A stretch of DNA of 64,000 nt from Saccharicrinis aurantiacus (GCF_001660705.2 NZ_LYBV02000009.1:1-64000); one strand, 5' to 3'; shown: positions 1 through 9,496, counted from the stretch's first letter. Numbers and translations: made by a program. The notes: generated from the letters alone by a model not told the origin.

Positions 1-21
1 ATTTCTATTATTTTAATTTGC

Positions 22-606
22 TTACCACATAAATGTTTCCACTTTAGCTATAGTATCAGGTAAGTTAGCCCTTTGGTACATTCGTTGAACTCCTTTTACA
101 CTTACTTCTACAGATACTGAACCAATATCTAATAAATTGGTGGCTTCTAGCATTAATGTATCCGATTTAAATTCGTCGAAGCTATAAGTAGCGGGTAGTA
201 CTACATCTTTGTGTACAATTGTATCTCCAATAGAATCGGTATACATAACTCGTGCTTTACCTCTTAGGCTTGGGTTTTCTCTTGTTATTTTATATTGAAT
301 GATATTGTCTAAATTATATTCTTGTTGAAATATTTTATATACCTGAGGTTCTTCTTCTACATAGAAAATATAAAAGTTTTTCGAATAGCTTTTAGTTTCA
401 ATACTAGGTTGTTTTGTATCACAAACTACCACAACCTCCTCGTCAGGAGCAAGTGAGAAATTTTCAAAATCATCGCTTAATATCTCAACAGTAAACTCTG
501 AAGTATTTTTATAGCTAATGTTATAGGTTGTTCCGAACAGAGTTGAGTCTTCCGAACAGGATAAAACAATTAAGGATATTATTGCTATTACTATTGTGTT
601 TTTCAT
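22..606 (-). CDS. Hypothetical lipoprotein
   Basis: A 194-residue protein with a short hydrophobic N-terminus that ends in a lipobox (VLSC, Cys17), so it should be exported and lipid-anchored. The rest is rich in alternating hydrophobic and charged residues with no cysteine pairs, consistent with a beta-sandwich envelope domain, but I recognise no family. The ATG at its 5' end directly precedes the signal peptide. It is divergent from the J-domain gene and its upstream partner lies outside the window. Function unknown; the lipoprotein call is firm, the fold is inference. Confidence 0.7.
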   Translation of the reverse strand: MKNTIVIAIISLIVLSCSEDSTLFGTTYNISYKNTSEFTVEILSDDFENFSLAPDEEVVVVCDTKQPSIETKSYSKNFYIFYVEEEPQVYKIFQQEYNLDNIIQYKITRENPSLRGKARVMYTDSIGDTIVHKDVVLPATYSFDEFKSDTLMLEATNLLDIGSVSVEVSVKGVQRMYQRANLPDTIAKVETFMW

Positions 607-782
607 TAATTACTGTTTTAATAATTAGGCCTCAAAAGTATAAAAACTATTTAAGCAAGAGGTATTTTATAAACGCTGAAAGGCCCGTTATAGTATAAAG
701 AATAATTGCAGATTATACAGTTCAGGTTTTAAGGCTAATGTTAATGCTTTATAAATAATTAGATTAGCGTATATATTTAACG

Positions 783-790
783 TACTTTTG
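783..790 (+). promoter_or_regulatory. Candidate -7 box for J-domain gene
   Basis: TACTTTTG matches the Bacteroidota -7 consensus TAnnTTTG and lies 35 bp before the ATG of the J-domain gene. No convincing -33 TTTG was seen at the usual 19-21 bp spacing. Confidence 0.45.
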
Positions 791-825
791 CGGCCGCTAA
801 AAATAGCAGAGTTAAAAGTAGATTG

Positions 826-1275
826 ATGAAAAGAATAAATGAATATAAGAAGTTGTTTAAGGTTGAGAATGCGATTGATCTTAAGGAGCTAAAGTTAACT
901 TACCGTAGTTTGGTAAAGCAATGGCACCCTGATAAGTTTCAGGCTGATGACGAGAAGGCTGCTGAAGCTGAAAGTATGAGTCGTCAAATTATTGATGGTT
1001 ACGACTTTTTAGTGAGCATTGCTCCTGAAACAATGGAAGCCAACAAAGAGCAATACACAAAAACAATTACCGAGTCGCCAATTACCGATTGGAAACACAA
1101 AAGCCAGGTGATGACACTTACTTTTTTAGATGGTACAACGTACGAGTTCTTTGGTGTAAGTCGTGTTATTTTCAATAAGTTTTTAAATGCTGATAACTTA
1201 AATCGTTTTGCCAAGCGTAATATATTCAATCAATATATTTACCGTCGCTCAATGAAAGCAATGCAAGAAGCATAA
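826..1275 (+). CDS. J-domain and KTSC-domain protein
   Basis: A 149-residue protein. The first 60 residues form a DnaJ-type J domain with the HPD triad at residues 34-36, which in this family stimulates Hsp70 ATPase. Residues about 85-145 resemble a KTSC domain (a Y-x-F-x-GV start, then an F-x-x-A-x-x-x-x-x-F core and a C-terminal I-x-x-x-Y-x-x-R stretch), a small domain often found in phage and lysyl-tRNA-synthetase-linked proteins. There is no glycine/phenylalanine-rich or zinc-finger region, so this is not DnaJ itself. I start it at the ATG at 826 rather than the TTG one codon earlier. Client and partner Hsp70 are unknown. Confidence 0.75.
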   Translation: MKRINEYKKLFKVENAIDLKELKLTYRSLVKQWHPDKFQADDEKAAEAESMSRQIIDGYDFLVSIAPETMEANKEQYTKTITESPITDWKHKSQVMTLTFLDGTTYEFFGVSRVIFNKFLNADNLNRFAKRNIFNQYIYRRSMKAMQEA

Positions 1276-1298
1276 TAATATTGACACATATTATATAG

Positions 1299-1336
1299 AA
1301 TAGGCACTTCGTTTTTCGAGGCGCCTATTTTTTTTA
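1299..1336 (+). terminator. Intrinsic terminator of J-domain gene
   Basis: AATAGGC pairs with GCCTATT around a loop containing a further GU-rich stem, followed by a run of eight T. It overlaps the last codons of the convergent trkH gene. Confidence 0.75.
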
Positions 1337-2776
1337 TCCCCGCCAAAAGTGAGGCGAAAAAATAATCAGAACAGAAAATAACTCTAACCTTCCTAATAAC
1401 ATCAAGAAAGATAGTATCCATTTTGCCGCATCGGGTATACCCGAAAAATTATTAGCTGGCCCTACAACGCCAAGACCAGGACCAATACCACCCATCGATG
1501 TGGCAACAGCACCCATCGACGACTCAATATCTAAACCAGTAATGGTTATGGCCAAAGAACCTACGGCGAATATTATAATATAGAGCACTAAAAATGCCAG
1601 TACCTTATAAACTACTTCGGGCGATACCGAGCGTGAGTTAATTTTTATGGGAATAACTGCCGAAGCATGCGTCATCCGTTTAAACTCAGTACGTATACTT
1701 TTTATTAGTATAATATGTCGGAATATTTTTACACCGCCCGATGTGCTTCCTACGCATGCACCACCAAACATGAGCAGAAACATCACAAAGGTTAGGTAAG
1801 GATGCCATGCGCCATAATCGGCAGTGGCAAAACCGGTGCTGGTTAATATACTCACCACCTGAAATGTTCCTGCTCTAAAAGCCTCCTCAATATCATAGTG
1901 TTCAACAAACATCAGCGCAAGCGATACACAAACAGAAACAAGCAGAACAATACCTCCGTAAATTCTGAACTCTCGGTTTCGTTTAAACTTATACCATTTC
2001 CTCTTCCAAATAAAGTAGAATAGTGCAAAGTTGGTACCCGCAAAAAACATGAACACAATTATCACATATTGTATATAGGGTGAATAGCTGGCAATGGAAT
2101 CGTTTTTGGTAGAAAAACCACCTGAAGCCAATGTGCCAAAACTATGGCAGAGTGCATCAAAAAGGGGCATATTGCCAAGCATTAAAAACACCGTTTCTAA
2201 TACGATCAATAACATGTAAATCCGCCATAAGCTGCTCGCTGTTTTCTGAATTTGCGGGTGTAGCTTATCATTTACCACACCTGCCGATTCGGCACTAAAT
2301 AACTGCATGCCGCCAAAACCAAAGTAAGGCAATATAGCAATGGCCAATACAATAATTCCCATTCCCCCAATCAAGTGCGTAATACTTCGCCAAAACAAAA
2401 TGCAATGTGGCAAAGCCTCAATATCGCTTACAACAGAAGCACCTGTGGTGGTAAATCCCGATATGGTTTCGAAAAATGCATTGGTAAAAGATGGTATTGT
2501 GCCGCTAAAAACGTAGGGCAAGCTCCCAAATAAAGACATAACCACCCACACAAGCGTTACAATAATAAAGCTCTCGCGCTTCATTTTACCACTTTCAAAA
2601 TCGCGAGTACATAACCAGCATATTCCGCCAGTAAAAAATGTAATGATAAAGGAATAAGCAAAAGCGCGTATGTCGTGCTCGTTATATAGTATCGATACTA
2701 TAATGCACAATAACATAAACGCACTTTCAAAAACCAAAATTAGTCCTAGTATATGAATAATGGCCTTCTTATTCAT
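1334..2776 (-). CDS. trkH: TrkH/KtrB-family potassium uptake protein
   Basis: A 480-residue polytopic membrane protein of the Trk/Ktr K+ transporter superfamily. Four pore-loop segments carry the expected selectivity-filter glycines: TTTGAS, ASGGFS, STGFATADYG and GGIGPGLG, one per M1-P-M2 repeat. The family imports K+ as a dimer gated by cytosolic RCK subunits (TrkA/KtrA). It begins 10 bp after the nhaD stop codon, so the two genes are almost certainly co-transcribed as a Na+/K+ homeostasis unit. No trkA is present in the window, so the regulatory subunit must be encoded elsewhere if it exists. Confidence 0.92.
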   Translation of the reverse strand: MNKKAIIHILGLILVFESAFMLLCIIVSILYNEHDIRAFAYSFIITFFTGGICWLCTRDFESGKMKRESFIIVTLVWVVMSLFGSLPYVFSGTIPSFTNAFFETISGFTTTGASVVSDIEALPHCILFWRSITHLIGGMGIIVLAIAILPYFGFGGMQLFSAESAGVVNDKLHPQIQKTASSLWRIYMLLIVLETVFLMLGNMPLFDALCHSFGTLASGGFSTKNDSIASYSPYIQYVIIVFMFFAGTNFALFYFIWKRKWYKFKRNREFRIYGGIVLLVSVCVSLALMFVEHYDIEEAFRAGTFQVVSILTSTGFATADYGAWHPYLTFVMFLLMFGGACVGSTSGGVKIFRHIILIKSIRTEFKRMTHASAVIPIKINSRSVSPEVVYKVLAFLVLYIIIFAVGSLAITITGLDIESSMGAVATSMGGIGPGLGVVGPANNFSGIPDAAKWILSFLMLLGRLELFSVLIIFSPHFWRG

Positions 2777-2786
2777 TGCTCAATAA

Positions 2787-4163
2787 TTAAAATAAAAGTA
2801 CTTGTAAATAGAAAGTAAGGGCTCCGGCAATGTAACCCACAAAAGCAATCCAACTCGCCTTTTTTAGGTACCACATAAAATCAATTTTCTCAATACCCAT
2901 TGCTGCCACACCAGCTGCCGATCCAATAATTAGAATACTACCGCCCGTACCGGCACAATAAGCCAAAAACGACCAGAAGTTACCATCCTGAATAAAGTTG
3001 GCCATATAACCTGTAGCATCTGCCGCCGCAATATGATACATCCCCATTGATGCCGCCACCAAAGGCACGTTATCAACAATAGACGATACAACACCCACAA
3101 TTAAATTAATGGCATAAATATTTTTCACCTCATCATCAAGCCACTGTGCCATAACATCTAAATGACCCGCAGTTTGTAAAGCAGCCACAGCACTCAATAT
3201 CCCCAAAAAGAAAAGAACAGTAGGTATATCAATGGCCTTAATAGCCGCCATAACCGTAAGCTTACGTTTATCTTCATCGCTTCTGTTTTTAAGATACCTA
3301 TCGGTCATTATCCACATAATAGACAGGCCAAATAACATACCTAAGAAAGGAGGCAAGTGCGTTACTGTTTTAAATATTGGCACCGATAACAATGCGGCTA
3401 CACCAACCGAAAGCATGAAAACCCGTTCCTTCTGTGTGGTAAATTCATCGGTTTCGTTGGTATCTAGTACCGGACGAATGGTTTTTCCTTTGGTAAGCAG
3501 AGAAAACAAGAAAGTACTCACTAACATATTTACTATACTTGGCAAAATTACCGAGCTTATAATATGTGCAGCTGTAACTTGGCTTCCAATCCAAAGCATA
3601 ATGGTAGTCACATCACCAATAGGCGACCATGCACCACCCGCATTGGCCGATACCACCACCATACTCGCAAAAATCCATCTATTATCTTTTTGTGTTAATA
3701 ACTTTCTTAACACAGTTAATATCACAATTGTAGTGGTGAGGTTATCCAACACAGCCGACATAAAAAAGGTAAGAATACTAATAATCCAAAGTAGCTTTGT
3801 AGCATTACTATTGGTAATTTTACTGGTAATTACCTTAAAACCTTGGTATTTATCCACCAGCTCCACAATAGTCATTGCCCCAATCAAAAAGAAAATAATC
3901 GATGATATCTCCGATAAATGATGCATCAACTGATCATGCGTAATAAAATGCGTCATCTCCGCAAAACTACCGCCCTCTGCCATAAAGTTATTCCAGGCCG
4001 AGCTAAAGCCCAAGCCTAAAATCGATTCACCACTCAACGATAAAATAGCCCAGCACACCGAGCCAATAAATAAAGCAATAGCCGCTTTGTTAATATGATT
4101 TACGTGTTCAAACACGATGAATCCGTAACCTAGTACGAATACAACAAGCATTAATAAAAACAT
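2787..4163 (-). CDS. nhaD: NhaD-type sodium:proton antiporter
   Basis: A 458-residue membrane protein with about 12 hydrophobic segments, matching the NhaD family of Na+/H+ antiporters, which export Na+ at alkaline pH and are common in marine and halophilic bacteria. Conserved transmembrane motifs include DNLTTTIV in the first half, the AGGAWSPIGDVTT loop, and SSIVDNVPLVAA in the second half, the two halves being inverted repeats of the ion-transporter fold. It is the first gene of a pair with trkH. Coupling of Na+ export to K+ import is inferred from the pairing. Confidence 0.92.
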   Translation of the reverse strand: MFLLMLVVFVLGYGFIVFEHVNHINKAAIALFIGSVCWAILSLSGESILGLGFSSAWNNFMAEGGSFAEMTHFITHDQLMHHLSEISSIIFFLIGAMTIVELVDKYQGFKVITSKITNSNATKLLWIISILTFFMSAVLDNLTTTIVILTVLRKLLTQKDNRWIFASMVVVSANAGGAWSPIGDVTTIMLWIGSQVTAAHIISSVILPSIVNMLVSTFLFSLLTKGKTIRPVLDTNETDEFTTQKERVFMLSVGVAALLSVPIFKTVTHLPPFLGMLFGLSIMWIMTDRYLKNRSDEDKRKLTVMAAIKAIDIPTVLFFLGILSAVAALQTAGHLDVMAQWLDDEVKNIYAINLIVGVVSSIVDNVPLVAASMGMYHIAAADATGYMANFIQDGNFWSFLAYCAGTGGSILIIGSAAGVAAMGIEKIDFMWYLKKASWIAFVGYIAGALTFYLQVLLF

Positions 4164-4280
4164 TACAAAAATGATTTAGGAAAAATGAAGTATATAACAA
4201 CCCACCGTACAACAGTGCATTGCATTATTTAATAATAAAAATCTGAAGAATGTGCAGCAAGCCAAAACTTGCCCATGTTG

Positions 4281-4601
4281 TTAGACAATAGGAGGCGAAC
4301 TATCGGCCTCAAAAAGAATATACCCGCAGAAGGTATATACCTCAATATGTTCAAAATGATATTGCATACCCTGATTGGTATGCGTAAGGCATGCCGATAA
4401 ATCCGATAGAAGCGCATCGTAAACTAGCCCCGTTAGCACAAAGCCTTTGTCGTTCTCTACACTCGTTTCCGAATCAATAAACGTTAGTGTACCCACATAT
4501 CCCTCTTCTACATCCGTATTTAAATACGATGTCACACCGCACACTTTCCCTAATAGCAGAAAAGCCGTTGCAACAACAAAAATGTAATAGAAGTTTTTCA
4601 T
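4281..4601 (-). CDS. Small exported hypothetical protein
   Basis: About 106 residues, taken from the ATG at 4601, which places a clean hydrophobic signal or anchor segment (residues 4-20) at the N-terminus. An upstream in-frame ATG eight codons earlier would put charged residues in front of it. The mature part has three cysteines and no recognisable motif. A TACATTTG box lies just upstream. Coding status is plausible but not certain, because the neighbourhood is gene-poor and no family is recognised. Confidence 0.45.
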   Translation of the reverse strand: MKNFYYIFVVATAFLLLGKVCGVTSYLNTDVEEGYVGTLTFIDSETSVENDKGFVLTGLVYDALLSDLSACLTHTNQGMQYHFEHIEVYTFCGYILFEADSSPPIV

Positions 4602-4622
4602 GAGGTTTACTCTTATGGGCGG

Positions 4623-4630
4623 CAAATGTA
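4623..4630 (-). promoter_or_regulatory. Candidate -7 box for small exported protein
   Basis: Reading the minus strand gives TACATTTG, a match to TAnnTTTG, 22 bp before the chosen start. It would overlap the alternative upstream start, which supports the downstream ATG. No clear -33 element. Confidence 0.35.
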
Positions 4631-4769
4631 AACTTTTGAAGCACTATCCTATCATCACGCTCCGTTAAAAAACACTAAAAACCTAAGTTAAATCATATAT
4701 ATGTTATTTGGGCGGAGTAATCTGGCTATTCGTTATAGCCTTTCTAACATTGGCTTGTTTAGCTAAGCA

Positions 4770-4855
4770 GTGCGTGTGCTCCTAAGGTCGCATACGCCAG
4801 CTAAGCTGCACAAAGCCCCTGTTAAAAAGGGCTGCCACTACTATCCAGCCCGCAC
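4770..4855. repeat. Degenerate structured intergenic repeat, copy 1
   Basis: Two consecutive hairpins: GCGTGTGC paired with GCATACGC around a CCTAAGG loop, then AGCCCCT paired with AGGGCT, followed by a GCTGCCACTACTATCC tail and CGCA. The same order (GCG-CCT-AAGG hairpin, second hairpin, tail ending in CGCA) recurs at 48730-48820, which suggests a degenerate repeat family. The homology is inferred by eye. Confidence 0.35.
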
Positions 4856-5162
4856 ATTAACGCTTAATATACTTCAAACCACTATTGCTAACTTTTAATA
4901 CAAGCTTATTTAAGGTAAAAATGTCTACGAAGTCGAAAAAAATGCTTGCCAGATAGGATGAAGTTGTTAGCAGACTTTACGGAATGTTTACAAAGGTGGA
5001 AGAAAGTATTACCAATATTGATTAAGCCATATTACACACAAAGCAATAGCATATATTATGTAATTACAAAACCATAATTTACAAATGCCTTGAGATGGCT
5101 GCCTGCCTCGCCATGACAAGGTGCATCCTGCTTAGAATATTACTTCTAAAATTTATTGAACT

Positions 5163-5936
5163 TTAGTTTTTCCCTTTTCTCATATAATTATTAAGTTTTT
5201 CAACCGCGGCGAAATAACTCAGAATTAAGTCTCCCTCATTTGGCAAATATGTTAGTATAATACTAAAATTACTATTATGATTATTCCCTAACAGATAGAA
5301 TAAGTCGCAAGTTTCAATTTCTGCTAATATTGATATCAATTCAGCTTCAGGATAAATAATACTTTTCCTAAATCCTTCTATATACCTTAAAGTATTATAT
5401 CTATGCTTAATTGAAAAATCGATCCATGTAATTTTACTTTCGCGATTATTACTTAAATGTGTTCTATAAACATCACATATTTCTGTAATATTTTCGAGGG
5501 TCCAATCTGCGTCACCTTTGCTATTTCTTTTACTGAACCGGCGTAATATATTTTTATAATTACTTTCTTCTTCACATATTCGTGTATGATATTCTCTCCA
5601 TACGCTTCTAAGCTTATCTTTATCTTTATATTCCTTTAGTACTACGACTATTAAATAAAAGAAGAAACCTGTTATAAAAGAAAAGCAAATATCTCTAAAA
5701 ATTTTTCCAAATTCATAACCATATTGCCAACATTCCTCAATGTTGATTAACCAGAAATCAATAATAAAAACAATAGTGATTGAAACCATTGTAAAAAACA
5801 ATACAGTCTTATTTATGTGATTGTAAATCCCTTTTGCATCAAAAATAATGTCTTGTATTTTACCATTAAGTGTTAGAGGTTTCTGTTTTATTATCATGTA
5901 TTGAGTTAATGAGTTCTGTATACTTATTTTGTTCAT
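5163..5936 (-). CDS. Orphan two-helix membrane protein
   Basis: A 257-residue protein I do not recognise. Two hydrophobic helices (about residues 41-63 and 82-103) are followed by a soluble, charged C-terminal domain of about 150 residues rich in Arg, Glu, Asn and aromatic residues. There is no signal peptide, so the large domain is probably cytoplasmic. The gene is more AT-rich than its neighbours and is isolated, with 560 bp of gene-free DNA downstream and 770 bp of palindrome-rich DNA upstream. This setting looks accessory and recently acquired. A host-defence or stress role is possible but nothing in the sequence shows it. Confidence 0.65.
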   Translation of the reverse strand: MNKISIQNSLTQYMIIKQKPLTLNGKIQDIIFDAKGIYNHINKTVLFFTMVSITIVFIIDFWLINIEECWQYGYEFGKIFRDICFSFITGFFFYLIVVVLKEYKDKDKLRSVWREYHTRICEEESNYKNILRRFSKRNSKGDADWTLENITEICDVYRTHLSNNRESKITWIDFSIKHRYNTLRYIEGFRKSIIYPEAELISILAEIETCDLFYLLGNNHNSNFSIILTYLPNEGDLILSYFAAVEKLNNYMRKGKN

Positions 5937-6001
5937 TCAAAAATAACAGAAAAGTATCATAAACCAATCATATCTTAAAAAGTCATACCACATCTCTACC
6001 T

Positions 6002-6028
6002 CGCGGATTTAGCGTAGCGTAATCCGTG
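6002..6028. repeat. REP-like hairpin
   Basis: CGCGGATT and AATCCGTG form an 8-bp stem (one GU pair) around a loop containing AGCGT twice. The form resembles short palindromic repeats dispersed between genes; copy number cannot be judged from this window. Confidence 0.4.
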
Positions 6029-6138
6029 AAACTTTTCAATTATACAGAAACGAGAGAATAAAAGCATATTCAAATAAATGTAAGGTATTAATGACAAAAA
6101 ACACACTACATTTTTGTGAAAAATACCTGTGATTTTTG

Positions 6139-6179
6139 AAAAAAGACGTGTGTTTTTAAAAAAAAGACACGTCTTTTTT
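6139..6179. terminator. Perfect terminator-like hairpin with no obvious gene
   Basis: AAAAAAGACGTGT pairs perfectly with ACACGTCTTTTTT (13 bp, 15-nt loop), giving T-tracts in both directions. Neither flanking gene ends here: the minus-strand gene starts downstream of it and leuS starts 530 bp further on. It may end a small transcript or be a relic. Confidence 0.45.
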
Positions 6180-6401
6180 TACACCAAATACAATGTGCTA
6201 AAAATAAACACCTTAACTCTATCACAGAATGATCATTCGTGATAGCAACCAGAATAGAGAACAGCCCAACCTGCAGTAAGGATAGCAACGGCAGTAAAAG
6301 CTTTGGGTGTTTAGTTTTTTAAGGAGGGTGGCGGCGACCGCAGGAAGCCCCCACACCGACTATAAAAAAAGAACAAGCCATAGCTTTTGCTATAGTGAAT
6401 A

Positions 6402-6577
6402 GCCTGTTAACCCAAATTGTGTATTAAATATTTTTAGTGAGCATTTAAAATGCAATAAAATAAGCACTTATATAAAAGAGGCATAGCATCGCTATGGGGA
6501 ATTTATATAAGTATTTATTTTGAAGTAGTTTAAATGCGTAACAAAATATTTAGTACATATTTTGGGTTTAACTGCCC
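6402..6577. repeat. Long imperfect inverted repeat (MITE-like)
   Basis: The arms run from GCCTGTTAACCCAAA on the left to TTTTGGGTTTAACTGCCC on the right and meet at CATAGC-ATC-GCTATG (6482-6496). Within each roughly 85-bp arm, blocks such as TAAATATTTT, GCATTTAAA, AAAATAA and ACTTATATAAA match in order, with an overall identity I estimate at about 70-75 percent. There is no open reading frame inside. A decayed miniature inverted-repeat element or a long hairpin RNA are both possible. Confidence 0.55.
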
Positions 6578-6706
6578 AATAAAATCATGTTTTTTTACCT
6601 AAGGGTACTACAAGCAATTGTAAAAGATTTTTTATAATTTCGCAGCGCAGAATACCGCAGGTTTAAGCGGTGTTTTATCTACAGAATTCTTTGATATACA
6701 ATAAAT

Positions 6707-9496
6707 ATGGATTACAATTTTAAAGCCATTGAAAAAAAATGGCAGAAGCAGTGGGTAGATAATAAAACCTACAAAGTTGAGATTGACAACAACCGTCCGA
6801 AATATTATGTGCTCGATATGTTTCCATATCCATCGGGTGCCGGACTGCATGTTGGTCACCCACTGGGTTATATTGCTTCTGACATATACAGCCGTTTTAA
6901 ACGCCTAAATGGTTTTAATGTATTGCACCCAATGGGTTACGATGCCTATGGTTTGCCAGCAGAGCAATTTGCGATTCAAACGGGGCAGCACCCAGCCATT
7001 ACTACCGAGAAAAACTTAAACAGATACCGCGAGCAGTTAGATAAAATTGGTTTCTGTTACGATTGGGATCGTGAGATTAGAACTTGTGAGCCCGATTATT
7101 ATAAGTGGACACAGTGGGCATTTACCGAAATGTTTAACCACTACTACAACAATAAAACGCAAAAGGCCGAAAGCATTGATTCTTTAATTAAAGAATTTGA
7201 AGCCAACGGAACACAAAATATTGATGCATCGGAAACCGAAGCATTGAGCTTTACTGCCGATGAGTGGAAAGCAAAATCGGACAAGGAACAACAAGAGGTA
7301 TTGTTAAACTACCGCTTGGCTTATTTGGCCGATACAATGGTAAATTGGTGTCCGGCTTTAGGTACTGTGTTAGCGAACGATGAGGTGAAGGATGGTTTAT
7401 CGGAGCGTGGTGGTCACCCGGTGGAGCAAAAATTAATGCGCCAGTGGTTATTGCGTGTTTCTGCTTATTCGGAGCGCCTATTGCAAGGCTTAAACGATGT
7501 GGATTGGACCGATTCGTTAAAGGAAATGCAGCGTAACTGGATTGGCAAAAGTGAAGGTGCCGAGATGAAGTTTAAGGTGAAGGATTCGGATGTTGTGATG
7601 GATATTTTTACCACACGTGCCGATACGGTTTTTGGGGTTACCTTTATGGTATTGGCTCCGGAAAGCGATTTAACTTCGCAATTAACTACGCCTGAGCAAA
7701 AGGATGCGGTTGATGCTTACATTAAAGCTACTGCCAAGCGAACAGAGCGTGAGCGTCAGGCCGAGGTGGATAAAGTAACTGGTGTATTTTCGGGTTCGTA
7801 TGCGATTAATCCATTAAATGGCGAAGAGATTCCTATTTGGGTGGGCGATTATGTATTGGCTGGTTACGGAACAGGTGCTGTAATGGCGGTTCCAGGTCAC
7901 GACACACGCGACTTTAAATTTGCACGTCAGTTTAATTTACCAATTGTTCAGGTGGTTATTCCTGAAGGCGAAGAAGCAACAGATACGGCCACTTGGGACG
8001 ATTCGAAAGATTCAAAAGCAGGTACAATGGTTAATTCTGATTTCCTAAACGGATTATCAGTTCCTGAGGCCATTGCCAAAACAAAAACACATATTAAAGA
8101 GCAAGGTGTTGGCGATGTAAAAATAAACTATCGCTTGCGCGATGCCATATTCAGCCGTCAACGCTATTGGGGTGAGCCATTCCCGGTTTATTACAAGGAT
8201 GGAATGCCACAAATGGTTGATGCTGCCGATTTACCAATGCAATTACCTGAGGTGGATAAGTTTTTACCTACCGAAGATGGTGAGCCTCCGTTAGGTCGTG
8301 CTAAAAATTGGGTGTATAAAGATGCTTATCCATTAGAGTTAAATACAATGCCTGGTTTTGCAGGTTCGTCGGCGTATTACTTACGTTACATGGACCCGAA
8401 AAACGATACGGCATTAGTGGGTAAAGAGGCCAACGAGTATTGGCAAGATGTGGATTTATACATTGGTGGTACCGAGCATGCTACAGGTCACTTAATTTAT
8501 TCGCGTTTCTGGAATAAGTTTTTATTCGATACTGGAAATGTAATTAAGGATGAGCCATACAAAAAGTTGATTAACCAAGGTATGATTCAAGGTCGTTCTA
8601 ACTTTGTATATCGAATTAACGGAACCAACAAGTTTGTGTCGCTTAATTTAAAAGATGAGTATGAAACAACAGCACTTCATGTGGATGTTAATATTGTACA
8701 TAACGATGTGTTGGATACTGAGAAATTCCGTAATTGGAATCCTGAGTATAAAGATGCTGAGTTCGTTTTAGAAGAGGACGACAAATATATTTGTGGTTGG
8801 GCCGTTGAAAAAATGTCGAAATCGATGTTTAACGTGGTTAATCCTGATGATATAGTTGAAGATTACGGTGCAGATACGCTTCGTTTATACGAGATGTTCT
8901 TAGGGCCATTGGAACAAAGTAAGCCTTGGAATACAAATGGTATTGATGGTGTGCATAAGTTTTTACGTAAAGCTTGGCGTTTATTCTTTGATGCCGAAGG
9001 AAATGTAAATATCTCTGACGAAAAGGCTACTAAGGATGAGTTGAAGACTTTACACAAAACCATTAAGAAGATTTCTGACGATATTGGTCACTTCTCGTTT
9101 AATACTTGTGTGAGTGCCTTTATGATTTGTGTAAACGAGCTTACTGAGCAAAAATGTAATAAGCGAGAAATACTAGAAGGCTTAACTACTTTATTGGCGC
9201 CTTTTGCACCACATATTAGCGAAGAGCTTTGGAGTACATTAGGTCATTCAACTAGCGTTTGCGATGCTGCATGGCCAGTATTTGAACCATCGCACTTAGT
9301 GGAAGCTAATTTTAGCTACCCTGTTTCGTTTAATGGAAAAATGCGTTTTAAATTAGAAATGCCTGTTGATGCCAGCAAAGAGCAAATTGAAGAGGCGGTT
9401 AAAACCCACGAGTCAGCTCAAAAGTGGTTAGAAGGAAAATCGATACGTAAAATGATTATCGTTCCTAAAAAGATTATTAATGTAGTGGTGGGGTAA
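6707..9496 (+). CDS. leuS: Leucyl-tRNA synthetase
   Basis: A 929-residue class Ia aminoacyl-tRNA synthetase that charges tRNA-Leu in the cytoplasm. The HIGH-type motif is HVGH at residues 48-51 after a PYPSGAGL segment, and the KMSKS signature is at residues 702-706. A CP1 editing domain lies between them (about 230-420), and the C-terminus ends in the usual tRNA-binding domain. The length exceeds the E. coli enzyme by about 70 residues because of insertions, one near residues 150-200 that is rich in Glu, Lys and Ala. It is a single-gene unit followed by a strong terminator. Confidence 0.97.
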   Translation: MDYNFKAIEKKWQKQWVDNKTYKVEIDNNRPKYYVLDMFPYPSGAGLHVGHPLGYIASDIYSRFKRLNGFNVLHPMGYDAYGLPAEQFAIQTGQHPAITTEKNLNRYREQLDKIGFCYDWDREIRTCEPDYYKWTQWAFTEMFNHYYNNKTQKAESIDSLIKEFEANGTQNIDASETEALSFTADEWKAKSDKEQQEVLLNYRLAYLADTMVNWCPALGTVLANDEVKDGLSERGGHPVEQKLMRQWLLRVSAYSERLLQGLNDVDWTDSLKEMQRNWIGKSEGAEMKFKVKDSDVVMDIFTTRADTVFGVTFMVLAPESDLTSQLTTPEQKDAVDAYIKATAKRTERERQAEVDKVTGVFSGSYAINPLNGEEIPIWVGDYVLAGYGTGAVMAVPGHDTRDFKFARQFNLPIVQVVIPEGEEATDTATWDDSKDSKAGTMVNSDFLNGLSVPEAIAKTKTHIKEQGVGDVKINYRLRDAIFSRQRYWGEPFPVYYKDGMPQMVDAADLPMQLPEVDKFLPTEDGEPPLGRAKNWVYKDAYPLELNTMPGFAGSSAYYLRYMDPKNDTALVGKEANEYWQDVDLYIGGTEHATGHLIYSRFWNKFLFDTGNVIKDEPYKKLINQGMIQGRSNFVYRINGTNKFVSLNLKDEYETTALHVDVNIVHNDVLDTEKFRNWNPEYKDAEFVLEEDDKYICGWAVEKMSKSMFNVVNPDDIVEDYGADTLRLYEMFLGPLEQSKPWNTNGIDGVHKFLRKAWRLFFDAEGNVNISDEKATKDELKTLHKTIKKISDDIGHFSFNTCVSAFMICVNELTEQKCNKREILEGLTTLLAPFAPHISEELWSTLGHSTSVCDAAWPVFEPSHLVEANFSYPVSFNGKMRFKLEMPVDASKEQIEEAVKTHESAQKWLEGKSIRKMIIVPKKIINVVVG

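Larger units (their letters stand above)
4602..5162. other. Gene-free stretch with degenerate repeat
   Basis: About 560 bp between two minus-strand genes, with no reading frame that I believe. It contains one structured repeat-like segment (4770-4855, listed separately). The part from 4870 to 5162 is AT-rich and shows only very short frames. Confidence 0.6.
5937..6706. other. 770-bp gene-free, palindrome-rich region
   Basis: No credible gene. It holds a REP-like hairpin (6002-6028), a perfect 13-bp terminator-like stem (6139-6179), a GC-rich hairpin-forming patch near 6310-6350 that contrasts with the AT-rich surroundings, and a long imperfect inverted repeat (6402-6577). The last 60 bp form the leuS leader. 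Confidence 0.65.

Noticed and set aside
3232-3921. 229-codon plus-strand frame inside nhaD
   Set aside because: Fully antisense to a well-supported gene; composition reflects the codon pattern of nhaD.
4900-5160. Possible transposase remnant in the gene-free stretch
   Set aside because: Only very short frames and no terminal repeats or recognisable motifs.
6106-6288. 60-codon minus-strand frame before leuS
   Set aside because: Its C-terminal half is the translation of the terminator-like hairpin and poly-A/T tracts; no plausible start context.
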